Positions 8,678 to 19,184 of a stretch of DNA of 64,000 bases are shown here, one piece after another (within the stretch, counting starts at the first letter, position 1; the number at the start of each line of letters is the position of its first letter). Where the stretch lies: the NCBI GenBank assembly GCA_902554335.1, contig CACDOD010000003.1:1-64000 (forward strand), given 5' to 3'. This stretch comes from an uncultured Pelagibacteraceae bacterium. GTDB taxonomy: Bacteria; Pseudomonadota; Alphaproteobacteria; Pelagibacterales; Pelagibacteraceae. The notes below the pieces were generated by a model. It was not told the DNA's origin. It did not search any database and was given only the letters and a program-made list of their open reading frames with translations. The translations under genes were made by a program, and so were the position numbers.

Positions 8678-9673
8678 ATGATTAAGAAATTTATTATTAA
8701 AATATTTGTCATTATTTTTATCGTCAACGTTAATGTTAGTAATGTATTTTCAGATAACCATAATATTTTACAAATTTTAGAGACATTACAACAAGATATA
8801 AAAACTTTAGAAAGAGCTGTTTATTCAGATTCTTTTGAAAAAAAAAGTTCTAATAATAATGAAGAAACTCAGTTAGGTAATAATAGTTCTGAGGAAGCTT
8901 TAACAAGACATCTTCTGAAGTTATCAGAAATTGAAAATCAATTTAGAGATTTAACAAATAAATTTGAGGAAATTAATTTTAAGTTAGATAAACTTTCAAA
9001 CAGATTAACAAAGTTACAGTCAGATAATCAACTTCGTTTTGAACAAGTAGAAAAGACAATAGGTAATGTGGTGAGCACGGGCGCAGCTTCTTTAAATGAT
9101 AATATTTTAGATGATAAAAAAATATTGCCTGGCTCATCTGAACCACAAGATTTAGGAAGTGTTTCTTATAAAGATATGACAACATCTGAAACTTCCCAAC
9201 AAACACAGTCTATTGATTCTACTTCAACAGTTATTTTAGAAAATGTAGAAAGCATTGAAAAATTGTTACCAGAGGATGTTCCAGAAAAACAATATGAATT
9301 TGCAACAAGTTTTTTAAAAGTTGGTGACTATAATACTGCAGAAAGGGCTTTAAAAGAATTTGTACAAACCAATCCAAATCATGAACTTGCTGGTAATGCA
9401 CAATATTGGTTTGCAGAAACTTTTAGAATAAGGCAGTTGTATGTAGATGCAGCTTCAGCTTATTTAGAAGGCTATCAAAAGTATCCAAAGAGTGAAAAAG
9501 CACCTGATAATTTATTGAAATTAGGTGTATCTTTAGTTCAAATTGGAGAAAAAGAGCAGGGCTGCATGATGATTACGAGCTTAAAAAAAGAATACCCTGA
9601 AGCATCCCAATCTATTCTTCAAAAAGCAAAATATGAAGAAAAAAAGTTTGAGTGCAAAAAAGATAATACTTAA
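8678..9673 (+). CDS. cpoB: CpoB/YbgF-like periplasmic TPR protein
   Basis: 331 aa from ATG 8678. An upstream in-frame TTG at 8645 lies inside the terminator T-run region and is rejected. A signal peptide (about 1-25) is followed by a coiled coil (about 35-125, with LDKLSNRLTKLQSDNQLRFEQVEK) and C-terminal TPR repeats (about 205-320, YEFATSFLKVGDYNTAERALKEF). CpoB coordinates peptidoglycan synthesis with outer membrane constriction in the Tol system. Its end overlaps the tilS start by 41 bases. Confidence 0.88.
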   Translation: MIKKFIIKIFVIIFIVNVNVSNVFSDNHNILQILETLQQDIKTLERAVYSDSFEKKSSNNNEETQLGNNSSEEALTRHLLKLSEIENQFRDLTNKFEEINFKLDKLSNRLTKLQSDNQLRFEQVEKTIGNVVSTGAASLNDNILDDKKILPGSSEPQDLGSVSYKDMTTSETSQQTQSIDSTSTVILENVESIEKLLPEDVPEKQYEFATSFLKVGDYNTAERALKEFVQTNPNHELAGNAQYWFAETFRIRQLYVDAASAYLEGYQKYPKSEKAPDNLLKLGVSLVQIGEKEQGCMMITSLKKEYPEASQSILQKAKYEEKKFECKKDNT

Positions 9674-10703
9674 TAGTTTTAACTATATAAAAATTTTAAA
9701 AGATAAAAAAATCTTTAAAATATATAAGAATTTTGAAAAAAATTTCGATAAATTAAAAGAGGCAAATAAAGTTGCTATATCTGTTTCAGGTGGCCCAGAC
9801 AGTATGGCATTATGTTTTTTAGTAAGCAATTATAAATCTAAAATAAATAGTAATTTACAACCTTATTTTTATTTAGTTGATCATGGTCTAAGAGTTGACT
9901 CTTCCATAGAAGCTAAAAATATCAAAAAACAATTAAAATTGAAAAAAATTAAATTAAAAATATTAAAATGGAGAGGAAAAAAGCCAAATTCAAATCAGCA
10001 AAGTTTATCAAGGCAAAAAAGATATGAGCTTATATTTAAGGAGTGTAAGAAAAATGATATTAAAATTGTTTTAACCGCTCATCATCTAGACGATCTTTAT
10101 GAAACTTTTTTTAGTAGACTTTTAAGAGGATCAGGAACGGAGGGACTTTCATCTTTTACAAATATGGAGAAAAAATTTATTTTTGGACAAAACTCATTCA
10201 CTGTAGCGAGACCATTATTAAATATAAAAAAACAAGATTTAATTTATCTTTCTCAAAAAGTTTTTAATTTTTATTTGAATGATCCATCTAATGATATGGA
10301 TAAATTTCAAAGAGTTAGATTAAGAAAATTAATTATTAATTTAAAGAAACAAGGATTAGATTTTAGAAAATTAAGCCTCACTTTAAACAATCTTGCTTCC
10401 ACAAATAGAACAATAAATGAATTAGTTGAAAAAAATTTAAGCGATAACGTAATTTATAAAAAAAATAAATTTTTAATAAGATCAGAATTTTTTTTGGTGC
10501 CACAAGAAATAATCTTTAGATCTTTTTCAAGTTTGTTAAAAAAAATAACTAAAAATTACTATCCACCAAGAGGGAAAAAAATTCTATACATAATTAATCA
10601 ATTAAAAATTAGAGATCGCTTAAAAGCGACATTAGGTGGCACTATTATAGAAAAAATACAAAATACAGTCGTTGTTAGTGAGGAAAAAACAAAAAAACGT
10701 TAA
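9633..10703 (+). CDS. tilS: tRNA(Ile)-lysidine synthase
   Basis: 356 aa. TilS adds lysine to C34 of the CAU tRNA-Ile so that it reads AUA, a codon used heavily in such an AT-rich genome. The PP-loop SGGPDS (52-57) and the LTAHHLDDLYETFF block are present. The N-terminal 45 residues before the PP-loop are longer than usual; a TTG at 9649 or a later codon could be the true start, which would shorten the overlap with cpoB. TilS followed by ftsH is a common alphaproteobacterial order. Confidence 0.9.
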   Translation: MKKKSLSAKKIILNSFNYIKILKDKKIFKIYKNFEKNFDKLKEANKVAISVSGGPDSMALCFLVSNYKSKINSNLQPYFYLVDHGLRVDSSIEAKNIKKQLKLKKIKLKILKWRGKKPNSNQQSLSRQKRYELIFKECKKNDIKIVLTAHHLDDLYETFFSRLLRGSGTEGLSSFTNMEKKFIFGQNSFTVARPLLNIKKQDLIYLSQKVFNFYLNDPSNDMDKFQRVRLRKLIINLKKQGLDFRKLSLTLNNLASTNRTINELVEKNLSDNVIYKKNKFLIRSEFFLVPQEIIFRSFSSLLKKITKNYYPPRGKKILYIINQLKIRDRLKATLGGTIIEKIQNTVVVSEEKTKKR

Positions 10704-10715
10704 ATTTGCCACAAT

Positions 10716-10743
10716 TTGACACTTGTTTAATTTATAATAATTC
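10716..10743 (+). promoter_or_regulatory. Candidate promoter before ftsH
   Basis: TTGACA at 10716-10721 is a consensus -35 box. With a 16-base spacer it reaches TAATTC at 10738-10743, a weak -10; TATAAT at 10756-10761 is nearer the gene but lacks a matching -35. There is no Shine-Dalgarno before the ATG at 10768. No clear sigma-32 site was seen, although ftsH is often a heat-shock gene. Confidence 0.3.
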
Positions 10744-10767
10744 TTAATTAGGTTATATAATTAATAT

Positions 10768-12675
10768 ATGAATTTAAAAAATTTAGCTATGTGGGCAATC
10801 ATAGTCCTGTTGACTATAGGGTTGTATAATATGTTTAAGAATCCGCAAGGATCTTTTAAACAAAATAATAATATCATCTTTTCAGAATTTTTAACAGAAG
10901 TAGAAAATGGACGCGTAGTACAAGTTGAAATACAGGGCAATAATGTTAACGGCATTTTCTCAAACGGACAAAAATTTTCAACATATGTACCAAATGATCC
11001 AAATTTAATTGAAAAATTATCAGAGCGTGGAGTAAGTATATCAGCATCTCCGTTAGAAGAAAAAATGCCATCACTTTTGGGAGTTCTTTTATCATGGTTT
11101 CCAATGCTGCTTTTAATTGCAGTTTGGATTTTCTTTATGAGACAAATGCAAGGTGGTAAAGGTGGAGCCATGGGATTTGGTAGGTCAAAAGCAAAATTAA
11201 TGAATGAACTAAAAGGTAAGGTAACATTCAAAGATGTTGCTGGAGTTGAAGAAGCGAAAGAGGAAGTAGAAGAAGTGGTTGAGTTTTTAAAAGATCCAAG
11301 AAAATTTAGTAGGTTGGGAGGAAAAATTCCTAGAGGTTGTCTATTAGTTGGACCACCAGGTACAGGTAAAACTTTATTAGCAAGAGCAATCGCTGGTGAA
11401 GCTGGAGTTCCTTTCTTTACAATCTCTGGTTCAGACTTTGTTGAAATGTTTGTAGGTGTTGGAGCTTCACGAGTTAGAGATATGTTTGAGCAAGGAAAGA
11501 AACATTCACCATGTATTATTTTCATTGATGAAATTGATGCTGTAGGAAGAAGCAGAGGTGCAGGTCTCGGTGGTGGAAATGACGAGAGAGAACAAACACT
11601 CAATCAGCTATTAGTAGAAATGGATGGTTTTGATACAAATGAGGGTGTAATAATCATTGCAGCTACAAATAGACCTGATGTTCTTGATCCAGCATTATTA
11701 AGACCTGGAAGATTTGATAGACAAGTTGTGGTTTCAAACCCAGATATTATTGGAAGAGAAAAAATATTAAAAGTACATGCAAAAAAAATCAATATGTCAC
11801 CTGATGTTAACTTAAGGACTGTTGCTAGAGGAACTCCTGGTTTTTCAGGCGCAGACCTTGCAAATCTTGTAAATGAGGCTGCTTTGTTAGCAGCGAGGAA
11901 AAACAAGAGAATAGTTACTTATCAAGAGTTTGAAGATGCAAAAGATAAAGTAATGATGGGTGCAGAAAGAAGATCTATGGTTATGACAGAAGATGAAAAG
12001 AAACTTACTGCATACCATGAAGGGGGCCACGCGTTAGTGTCATTTAATATGCTACCGCATTATGATCCGATCCATAAAGCTACTATAATACCAAGAGGAA
12101 GAGCTCTAGGTATGGTTATGAATTTGCCAGAAAGAGATAAACATGGATATTCAATTAAATATTTAAAAGCAAGACTTGCAGTTTGTTTTGGAGGCAGAGT
12201 AGCAGAGGAATTAATTTTTGGTAAAGATAATATTACAACGGGCGCAGGTGGAGGAAATGGGTCAGATATAAACCAAGCTACTCAATTAGCAAGAGCCATG
12301 GTCACAAAATATGGCATGAGTGAAGAAATGGGTCCGGTTGAATATGGTGAAAACCAAGAGGAGGTATTTTTGGGTAGATCAGTAACACAAACACAAAGTG
12401 TTTCAGAGGCCGTTGCACAAAAAATTGATAAAGAAATTAGAAAATTAGTTGATGAAGGATACAATCAAGCAAAAGAAATATTAAAAAATAAAATTGAAGA
12501 TCTTCACAAAATAGCGAAAGCATTATTAACTTATGAAACTCTTACTGGAGACGAAATTGAGAATATAATTAATAAAAATCAATATCCAGAGAGTAAGCAA
12601 GATTTGACAAAAGATGACGATAATAAAGACTCAGCTCTTGGGTCTATTGGACTAAAACCAAAAATAGTTCATTAA
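10768..12675 (+). CDS. ftsH: FtsH, membrane ATP-dependent zinc protease
   Basis: 635 aa. A hexameric AAA+ protease that degrades damaged membrane proteins and regulators such as RpoH. Two membrane segments (about 7-22 and 103-124) flank a periplasmic domain. The AAA module has Walker A GPPGTGKT (195-202), Walker B IIFIDEID (Asp254/Glu255) and the arginine-finger region RPGRFDR. The peptidase zinc motif is HEGGH (417-421). HflK/HflC at 42069-44032 and RpoH at 17163-18056, known FtsH partner and substrate in E. coli, are in the same window. Confidence 0.97.
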   Translation: MNLKNLAMWAIIVLLTIGLYNMFKNPQGSFKQNNNIIFSEFLTEVENGRVVQVEIQGNNVNGIFSNGQKFSTYVPNDPNLIEKLSERGVSISASPLEEKMPSLLGVLLSWFPMLLLIAVWIFFMRQMQGGKGGAMGFGRSKAKLMNELKGKVTFKDVAGVEEAKEEVEEVVEFLKDPRKFSRLGGKIPRGCLLVGPPGTGKTLLARAIAGEAGVPFFTISGSDFVEMFVGVGASRVRDMFEQGKKHSPCIIFIDEIDAVGRSRGAGLGGGNDEREQTLNQLLVEMDGFDTNEGVIIIAATNRPDVLDPALLRPGRFDRQVVVSNPDIIGREKILKVHAKKINMSPDVNLRTVARGTPGFSGADLANLVNEAALLAARKNKRIVTYQEFEDAKDKVMMGAERRSMVMTEDEKKLTAYHEGGHALVSFNMLPHYDPIHKATIIPRGRALGMVMNLPERDKHGYSIKYLKARLAVCFGGRVAEELIFGKDNITTGAGGGNGSDINQATQLARAMVTKYGMSEEMGPVEYGENQEEVFLGRSVTQTQSVSEAVAQKIDKEIRKLVDEGYNQAKEILKNKIEDLHKIAKALLTYETLTGDEIENIINKNQYPESKQDLTKDDDNKDSALGSIGLKPKIVH

Positions 12676-12679
12676 TAAA

Positions 12680-13735
12680 ATGGTAAAATATTACACAAGA
12701 GCGTGTAATTTTTATTATGGCAAAATATCAAAAAACAAAGTAACAAAAAAACTTTCTCTACCTCTTAATGGAAATAAATTTATTTCTTTTGATACTATTG
12801 AGTTAATCACTAGAAAAAAAAAGAAACTAATAAATATCAAGGATATAAAAAAACTTCCAAAAAAATTAGAGGAAAAAATTCAAAAAGATTTAAAAAAAAT
12901 CGTAAAACCAAAAATTTTAAAAAAAATTAGATTTAAAACATCCCCATTGTTGATGGGAATATTAAATGCAACACCAGATAGTTTTTCTGACGGCGGAAAA
13001 TTTTTAAAATCTAAATATGCAAATATTCAAATAAAAAAATTAAAAAAAGATGGAGCAGATATCATAGATATAGGAGGGGAATCAACTAGACCATATTCAA
13101 ATACTGTTGATAGCGTAACCGAATGGAATAGAATTAAAAATAAATTAAGATATGCAAAAAAAAATAAATTTTTTACTTCAGTTGATACGAGAAAAAGTTT
13201 TGTTCTAAAAAAATCCTTAGCATTTAACATAAATCTTCTAAATGATGTATCAGGATTGAGCCATGATAAGAAAATGATAAATATATTATATAAAACTAAA
13301 ATACCCTTTGTTATCCATCACATGCAAGGCACACCTAAAACTATGCAAAAAAATCCCAAATATAAAAATGTTGTATTAGATATTTATGACTTCTTTGAAA
13401 AAAAACTTAAATTTATAAGAGAAAATAAAATTACACATAATAATATTATTTTGGATCCTGGAATTGGATTTGGTAAAAATTTGAAACATAATATTACTAT
13501 ATTAAATCAAATATCTATTTTTCACTCACTTGGATTTCCAGTAATGTTAGGTATATCAAAAAAAAAATTTATTAAGGATGTAGCAAAGAACAATGATAGC
13601 ATAAATAGAATTGGAGGAACAATTTCATCTAGTATTTATGCTCTTCAACAAGGAGTTCAAATTCTTAGAGTGCACGATATAAATGAAACAAAACAAGCTA
13701 TTAAAGTTTTTAATAAACTTATTTTTAATATATGA
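12680..13735 (+). CDS. folP: Dihydropteroate synthase
   Basis: 351 aa. It joins p-aminobenzoate to the pterin pyrophosphate in folate synthesis. The core starts near residue 90 with MGILNATPDSFSDGG, followed by DIIDIGGESTRP and ILDPGIGFGKN. The N-terminal ~85 residues are a lysine-rich extension; extended N-termini occur in alphaproteobacterial DHPS. It begins 4 bases after ftsH and overlaps glmM by 4 bases (ATGA). Confidence 0.92.
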   Translation: MVKYYTRACNFYYGKISKNKVTKKLSLPLNGNKFISFDTIELITRKKKKLINIKDIKKLPKKLEEKIQKDLKKIVKPKILKKIRFKTSPLLMGILNATPDSFSDGGKFLKSKYANIQIKKLKKDGADIIDIGGESTRPYSNTVDSVTEWNRIKNKLRYAKKNKFFTSVDTRKSFVLKKSLAFNINLLNDVSGLSHDKKMINILYKTKIPFVIHHMQGTPKTMQKNPKYKNVVLDIYDFFEKKLKFIRENKITHNNIILDPGIGFGKNLKHNITILNQISIFHSLGFPVMLGISKKKFIKDVAKNNDSINRIGGTISSSIYALQQGVQILRVHDINETKQAIKVFNKLIFNI

Positions 13736-15063
13736 ATAAAAGATATTTTGGTACAGATGGCATTAGAGGAACAGTCAATCATGATAAAATTAACGGAAAT
13801 ATGTTTTTTAAGTTTGGTCTTGCCGCAGGAACTTATTTTAGAAATTTAAAGAAAAAAAAACAAACAGCTATAATTGCTAAAGATACAAGATTATCTGGAT
13901 ATACTTTAGAGCCAGCTCTCGTATCTGGACTAGCATCAGCCGGAATGCATGTATATACCCTTGGACCCTTGCCTACAAACGGATTAGCAATGTTGACAAA
14001 AAAAATGAATGCAAATTTAGGAATTATGATTACAGCATCGCATAATCCATTCTACGATAACGGACTAAAATTATTCGGGCCTGATGGATTGAAATTATCT
14101 GACAAAATAGAGAAAAAGATAGAAAAATTAATAGATACGAAAATCTCAATAAATTTAACAAGGCCAGGAATTTTAGGTCGAGTAAAGAGATTAGAGGATG
14201 CAAACAAAAATTATATAAATATATTGAAAAGTAATTTTCCTAAAAACTTTTCTCTAAAAGGTTTAAAAATAGCCATCGATTGTGCAAATGGTGCAGGTTA
14301 TAAATCTGGACCAAAAATACTTAAATCTTTAGGCGCTAAAGTTTACGATATTGGAACCTCTCCTAATGGTCTAAATATTAATTCAAAATGTGGTTCAACT
14401 TTTCCAAATAAAATAAAATCCTTTTCCCACAAAAACAAAGTTGACCTAGGAGTTTCTTTAGATGGAGATGCAGATAGAATAATAATTTGTGACGAAAAAG
14501 GAAAAATAATTGATGGTGATCAAATTATTGCAATGATAGCCCTAAGATGGAAAAATAAAAAAATTTTAAAGGGAGGAGTTGTGGGTACATTAATGTCAAA
14601 TTATGGATTAGAAAAACTTTTTAAAGAAAAAAAAATTAGATTTATAAGAGCACATGTTGGTGATAGGTATGTAAAAGAAGCAATGAAAAAAAATAATTGT
14701 AATTTAGGAGGTGAGCAATCAGGCCATATAATACTTGGAAACTTTGCAACAACAGGAGACGGTATCCTTGTTGCGCTAGAAGTTCTCTATTCAATGAGAA
14801 AAGGGAAGAAAGCAAGTGAATTATTTAATAACTTTAAATCAATACCACAAAAACTTATTAATATATATGTAAAAGATAAATCAGTCATAAATTCATCAAA
14901 ATGTAAAAAATCAATAGCTTATGCAAAACAACTTTTAAAAAATAAAGGTAGAATTTTAGTTAGATCTTCTGGTACAGAACCCAAAATAAGAATAATGTGC
15001 GAGACAAATGATACAAAATTGATGATGAGATGTATAAATCTTGTAAAAAAAACTATAAATTAA
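13732..15063 (+). CDS. glmM: Phosphoglucosamine mutase
   Basis: 443 aa, normal length. Converts glucosamine-6-phosphate to glucosamine-1-phosphate for UDP-GlcNAc and hence wall and lipid A synthesis. Active-site loop ITASHNP carries phospho-Ser103; the metal loop DGDADR and the sugar loop GGEQSGH are present, and the C-terminal phosphate loop is RSSGTEPKIR. The N-terminus RYFGTDGIRG is typical. ftsH-folP-glmM order is widespread in proteobacteria. Confidence 0.95.
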   Translation: MNKRYFGTDGIRGTVNHDKINGNMFFKFGLAAGTYFRNLKKKKQTAIIAKDTRLSGYTLEPALVSGLASAGMHVYTLGPLPTNGLAMLTKKMNANLGIMITASHNPFYDNGLKLFGPDGLKLSDKIEKKIEKLIDTKISINLTRPGILGRVKRLEDANKNYINILKSNFPKNFSLKGLKIAIDCANGAGYKSGPKILKSLGAKVYDIGTSPNGLNINSKCGSTFPNKIKSFSHKNKVDLGVSLDGDADRIIICDEKGKIIDGDQIIAMIALRWKNKKILKGGVVGTLMSNYGLEKLFKEKKIRFIRAHVGDRYVKEAMKKNNCNLGGEQSGHIILGNFATTGDGILVALEVLYSMRKGKKASELFNNFKSIPQKLINIYVKDKSVINSSKCKKSIAYAKQLLKNKGRILVRSSGTEPKIRIMCETNDTKLMMRCINLVKKTIN

Positions 15064-15064
15064 A

Positions 15065-15877
15065 TTGAATATAAAATCCAAAGTATTGATAATAGCAGGT
15101 TCGGACTCTTCTGGTGGAGCAGGAATTCAAGCAGACATTAAAACTGTAAATTCATTAGGATCATACGCTATGACAGTAATAACAGCGGTAACCTCTCAAA
15201 ATACTATTGGAGTTTTATCAATTTTTTCAGTTCCTCCTTTAGAAATCTCTAAACAAATCGAATATACTTCGAATGATATTAAGCCTGATGCAATAAAAAT
15301 TGGAATGTTGGGCGATGTAAAAGTTATAAAATCGGTATTAAATTCTTTAAGTAAAATAAAAGCAAAGAAAATTGTTCTTGATCCAGTAATGGTTGCAAAA
15401 GGAGGTGAAAGGTTAATAAACAAAAGTTCTTTAAAAATTCTTAGAGAAAAACTAATTAAAAAAGTAACTTTAATTACTCCAAATATCCCAGAAGCAGAGA
15501 TTTTGACAAATAAATTAATAAATACAAAAGAGGACATGATTAAAGCAGGTAAAAAACTAATTAAAATGGGAGCAAAGAATGTTTTAATTAAAGGAGGTCA
15601 TTTAAAATCAAAATTTATATATGATATTTTATTAGAAAAAAATAAAATATCTGTATTTAAAAACAAAAAAATAAATTCCAAACATACTCATGGCACAGGT
15701 TGCACTCTATCTTCAGCAATTGCAACGTATTATTCGTGTGGAAAATCATTAAAGAAATCTTGTGAAAATGGAATTAAATATGTACACCAAGCTATTAGCA
15801 GCGCTCCAAAATATGGAAAGGGACATGGACCAATTAACCATCTTAACTCAATTTATATAAAGAAAAAATTTAGATGA
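15065..15877 (+). CDS. thiD: Hydroxymethylpyrimidine (phosphate) kinase
   Basis: 270 aa from a TTG start at 15065, one base after the glmM stop. ThiD phosphorylates HMP and HMP-P to make the thiamine pyrimidine precursor. Ribokinase-like fold motifs are visible: [18 protein letters not shown] at the N-terminus, [11 protein letters not shown] in the middle and [13 protein letters not shown] with the catalytic region near the C-terminus. No thiamine riboswitch is possible in the one-base gap. SAR11 cells are known to need an external pyrimidine precursor, which fits a salvage role. Overlaps purA by 4 bases. Confidence 0.92.
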   Translation: MNIKSKVLIIAGSDSSGGAGIQADIKTVNSLGSYAMTVITAVTSQNTIGVLSIFSVPPLEISKQIEYTSNDIKPDAIKIGMLGDVKVIKSVLNSLSKIKAKKIVLDPVMVAKGGERLINKSSLKILREKLIKKVTLITPNIPEAEILTNKLINTKEDMIKAGKKLIKMGAKNVLIKGGHLKSKFIYDILLEKNKISVFKNKKINSKHTHGTGCTLSSAIATYYSCGKSLKKSCENGIKYVHQAISSAPKYGKGHGPINHLNSIYIKKKFR

Positions 15878-17166
15878 AAAATGTTGTAGTAGTTGGATCA
15901 CAATGGGGAGACGAAGGGAAAGGTAAAATTGTAGATTGGCTATCTAGCGAAGCAGATGTAGTTATAAGATTTCAGGGTGGTCATAATGCAGGACACACTT
16001 TAGTTATAGATGGCAAGATTTTTAAATTAAGATTATTACCTTCAGGAATAGTCAGAAAAAATAAAATATCAATAATCGGTAATGGTGTAGTTGTAGACCC
16101 CTGGGCACTCGTTGATGAAATTGAAGAAATTAAAAAAGAAGGTGTACTAATAAATGAAGAAAATCTCTTTTTGTCTGAAGCTGCAACCTTAATTTTACCT
16201 ATTCATAGAGAATTAGATGCATTGAGAGAAGATAACGCTAAAAACTCAAAAATAGGAACCACTAGAAGAGGTATAGGCCCAGCCTACGAAGATAAAGTTG
16301 GACGAAGATCAATAAGAGTAATTGATTTATTGTCAGAGGAAAATTTAGACTCTAAATTAACAATTCTTCTAGCACATCATAACTTTTTAAGAAGAGGAAT
16401 GGGCGAAAAAGAATATAGCAAACAAAAACTTAAAGAGGAACTTTTAAAAGTTGCTCCAAAAATACTAAAGTTTAGCAAACCAATATGGAAAAAAATTGAA
16501 GAATTTAAAAAATTAAATAAAAAAATTTTGTTTGAAGGTGCTCAAGGAATTTTACTGGATATTGATCATGGAACATATCCATTTGTAACATCCTCAAATA
16601 CTGTAGCATCTTCTGCAGCTACTGGATCTGGATGTGGGATAGATACAATAAGTTACATATTAGGAATAACAAAAGCTTACACAACAAGAGTAGGCGAAGG
16701 TCCTTTTCCAACAGAGCTTAAAAATGAAAATGGAGAAAAACTTGGACAAAGAGGAAAAGAGTTTGGAACAGTAACTAGTAGAAAAAGAAGATGTGGTTGG
16801 TTCGATGGTGTTTTGGTGAAGCAAACAATTCAAACTTCTGGAATTGATGGGATAGCTTTAACTAAGCTAGATGTACTTGATGATTTTGATGAAATAAAAA
16901 TTTGTATAGCTTACGATTTAAAAGGAAAAAAAATAGACCATTTGCCAGCATCATCTGAGCAACAATTAAAAGTTAAGCCTATCTATAAAAACTTTAAGGG
17001 CTGGAAATCTTCTACATGTGGAATAAAGAAATTTTCTGAACTTCCAAATCAAGCACAAATCTATATTAAGTTTATTGAGGAATTTGTTGGAGCAAAAGTT
17101 TCAGCAATATCTACGAGTCCTGAGAGAAATGACACAATACTTATTGAGGATCCATTTAAGGTTTAA
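15874..17166 (+). CDS. purA: Adenylosuccinate synthetase
   Basis: 430 aa, normal length. Joins IMP and aspartate with GTP to give adenylosuccinate for AMP synthesis. GDEGKGK begins at residue 12 with catalytic Asp13; GHNAGHT includes His41; [16 protein letters not shown] is the IMP-binding block; [20 protein letters not shown] follows. Its stop codon shares 4 bases (TTAA) with the convergent rpoH stop. Confidence 0.96.
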   Translation: MKNVVVVGSQWGDEGKGKIVDWLSSEADVVIRFQGGHNAGHTLVIDGKIFKLRLLPSGIVRKNKISIIGNGVVVDPWALVDEIEEIKKEGVLINEENLFLSEAATLILPIHRELDALREDNAKNSKIGTTRRGIGPAYEDKVGRRSIRVIDLLSEENLDSKLTILLAHHNFLRRGMGEKEYSKQKLKEELLKVAPKILKFSKPIWKKIEEFKKLNKKILFEGAQGILLDIDHGTYPFVTSSNTVASSAATGSGCGIDTISYILGITKAYTTRVGEGPFPTELKNENGEKLGQRGKEFGTVTSRKRRCGWFDGVLVKQTIQTSGIDGIALTKLDVLDDFDEIKICIAYDLKGKKIDHLPASSEQQLKVKPIYKNFKGWKSSTCGIKKFSELPNQAQIYIKFIEEFVGAKVSAISTSPERNDTILIEDPFKV

Positions 17167-18056
17167 TTCGCAGGCAATAAGTTCTTAGATTTAGCCGAGT
17201 TCAACATGTGCTTTTGCAGTTTTTCAAAAGCTTTATTTTCAATCTGTCTTATTCTTTCTCTACTTATTTTGAATTTTTTACTCAACTCTTCTAATGTACT
17301 TGGATTGTCGTTCAATCTTCTTAAGTATAAAATTTCTTTTTCACGATCATTTAAAATTTTTATGGAGTCAGTCAACAAATCTTTTCTTTGTTCCATTTCT
17401 TCCTGCTGAGCAATTTTAAGTTCTTGATCCATGTTTTGGTCTATTACCCAATCTTGCCATTCGTCGCCATCTTCACCAATAGGAGCATTTAAAGAATGTT
17501 CTTTACCAGCCAATCTTCTATTCATTGAAACGACTTCGTCTTCACTTACATCCAATCTTTCTGCAATGTTTTTTACATCTTCATTGCGCAGGTCCCCCTC
17601 GGTATCTGGAGCAATTTGATTTTTAATTTTTTTCAAATTAAAAAATAATTTTTTCTGTGCAGTAGTTGTACCTATTTTGACTAAACTCCATGAACGTAAG
17701 ATATACTCTTGTATTGCAGCTTTAATCCACCACATCGCATATGTAGCTAACCTAAAACCTTTATCAGGCTCAAATTTTTTTACTGCTTGCATTAATCCCA
17801 CATTACCTTCTGAAATCATTTCATTTAATGGTAAACCGTAACCTTTATATCCCATTGCTATTTTTGCAACTAATCTTAAATGACTAGTAACAAGTTTTTC
17901 AGCGGATTTAACATTTCCAGTATTTTTCCAATTTTTTGCTAACATGTATTCTTCCTCAGCATCTAGCATAGGAAATTTTTTTATTTGCGCAAGATATGCC
18001 CCTAATCCACCTTCATTTGAAAGTATCGGCAAATTATATGTTTTTGAATTACTCAT
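17163..18056 (-). CDS. rpoH: RNA polymerase sigma-32 (heat-shock sigma factor)
   Basis: 297 aa. The N-terminal [25 protein letters not shown] is typical of RpoH. Region 2 has [13 protein letters not shown]-like and [27 protein letters not shown], where the last part is diagnostic for RpoH rather than RpoD. Region 4 helix-turn-helix ([26 protein letters not shown]) closes the protein. It directs transcription of chaperone and protease genes. SAR11 genomes have very few sigma factors, so this is one of the main global regulators. Converges on purA. Confidence 0.95.
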   Translation of the reverse strand: MSNSKTYNLPILSNEGGLGAYLAQIKKFPMLDAEEEYMLAKNWKNTGNVKSAEKLVTSHLRLVAKIAMGYKGYGLPLNEMISEGNVGLMQAVKKFEPDKGFRLATYAMWWIKAAIQEYILRSWSLVKIGTTTAQKKLFFNLKKIKNQIAPDTEGDLRNEDVKNIAERLDVSEDEVVSMNRRLAGKEHSLNAPIGEDGDEWQDWVIDQNMDQELKIAQQEEMEQRKDLLTDSIKILNDREKEILYLRRLNDNPSTLEELSKKFKISRERIRQIENKAFEKLQKHMLNSAKSKNLLPAN

Positions 18057-18106
18057 AATTATTTCGATAGTTATTTAATAAACAATTTTTTTTTTACAAC
18101 ATTTAA

Positions 18107-19084
18107 TTAGTTATATTTTTCAAGCACATTAACTATATTCTTCAAATCCTTTGGCAAATTTGATTCAAAATAAAGTTTTTTACCAGATCTAGGATGACTA
18201 AAACCTAAAATCTTAGCATGTAAAAATTGTCTACTCAGTTTCATAATATTTTCTTCAATTTCGTAACTTATACTCTTTAATTTTTTATATTTTTTTTTAT
18301 ATTTTTTATCTCCAACAATTTGATTACCTTTAAAGTTCATGTGAACTCTTATTTGATGCGTTCTTCCTGTTTCAAGTTTACACTCTACTAAACTGAATGT
18401 AGGTATATTTTTTCCTTCAAAAACTTTAAGTGTTTTATAATTTGTTATTGCCTTTTTCCCTTTCGTCAAACTTACATCCATCAATTGTCTATTTTTAGAA
18501 CTTCTTGTAATAAATGTCTGAATTACACCTGTTTGTGGTCTTAATTTACCCCAAACCAATGTATTATAAACTCTATCAATTGAATGTTCGCTAAATTGTT
18601 TTGAAATATTTTCATGACTGGTATTATTTTTAGCGATTACAACTAATCCAGATGTATCTTTATCAATTCGATGAATTATTCCTGGCCTTAGTTCATCTCC
18701 TATAGTTGATAATCTAATTTTATCATAACTCATTAAAGCATTTACTACTGTGTTATCATAGTTACCAGGGCCAGGATGCATAGAAATTCCAGCTGGTTTA
18801 TCTATAACGATTAGATCCTTATCTTGATAAATAATATCTAGTTTAAATTTATATGGCCTTAATGATGTTTTTTTTGGTATAGGGATTTCAAAAGAAATAT
18901 TATCCCCTTCTTTTATTTTTTTTGACGGCATGACATTAATTTGTCCATTTATTTTAAGTCTTTTATCTAAAATTAAATTTTTGATTCTTGTCCTGCTAAG
19001 ATCGCTACATTTTCCAAAAATAAATGTATCAATCCTTTTTTTATCTGAGTTTTGCTCAACAATTAAGTTAATGATATTTTTCAT
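18107..19084 (-). CDS. rluD: Large-subunit rRNA pseudouridine synthase, RluD type
   Basis: 325 aa. An N-terminal S4 RNA-binding domain (about 15-75, IDTFIFGKCSDLSRTRIKNLI) precedes the RluA-family catalytic domain. The signature GIIHRIDKDTSGLVV places the catalytic Asp at 141. RluD modifies helix 69 of 23S rRNA in E. coli; RluC could also fit, so the exact target is inferred. It is divergent from the tRNA-Arg gene and lies 50 bases upstream of rpoH on the same strand. Confidence 0.88.
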   Translation of the reverse strand: MKNIINLIVEQNSDKKRIDTFIFGKCSDLSRTRIKNLILDKRLKINGQINVMPSKKIKEGDNISFEIPIPKKTSLRPYKFKLDIIYQDKDLIVIDKPAGISMHPGPGNYDNTVVNALMSYDKIRLSTIGDELRPGIIHRIDKDTSGLVVIAKNNTSHENISKQFSEHSIDRVYNTLVWGKLRPQTGVIQTFITRSSKNRQLMDVSLTKGKKAITNYKTLKVFEGKNIPTFSLVECKLETGRTHQIRVHMNFKGNQIVGDKKYKKKYKKLKSISYEIEENIMKLSRQFLHAKILGFSHPRSGKKLYFESNLPKDLKNIVNVLEKYN

Positions 19085-19088
19085 ATAT

Positions 19089-19094
19089 TATAAT
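19089..19094 (+). promoter_or_regulatory. Candidate -10 box for tRNA-Arg
   Basis: TATAAT at 19089-19094 lies 14 bases before the mature tRNA start, a sensible distance for a short 5' leader. No matching -35 was seen at the right spacing. The region is AT rich, so chance is possible. Confidence 0.4.
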
Positions 19095-19107
19095 ATTAAT
19101 ACAAAAT

Positions 19108-19184
19108 GCGCTCGTAGCTCAACTGGATAGAGCGCCAGATTTCGGCTCTGGAGGTTCAGGGTTCGACTCCTTGCGGGCGCGCCA
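19108..19184 (+). tRNA. tRNA-Arg(UCG)
   Basis: 77 bases including an encoded CCA. Acceptor GCGCTCG pairs with CGGGCGC, followed by discriminator G and CCA at 19182-19184. The anticodon stem CCAGA/TCTGG encloses a 7-base loop TTTCGGC, so the anticodon is UCG, reading CGA/CGG arginine codons. D-arm (GCTCAACTGGATAGAGC) and T-arm (GGTTCGACTCC) are standard. The CCA directly touches the stop codon of the minus-strand permease gene, leaving no spacer. Confidence 0.95.

Noticed and set aside
10761-11603. 280-aa open frame on the minus strand opposite ftsH
   Set aside because: Lies wholly within ftsH, whose protein is fully recognisable; the antisense frame is low-complexity Ser/Pro/Thr rich and is a shadow.
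15040-15070. Thiamine riboswitch before thiD
   Set aside because: Only one base separates glmM and thiD and no THI-box-like sequence is present.
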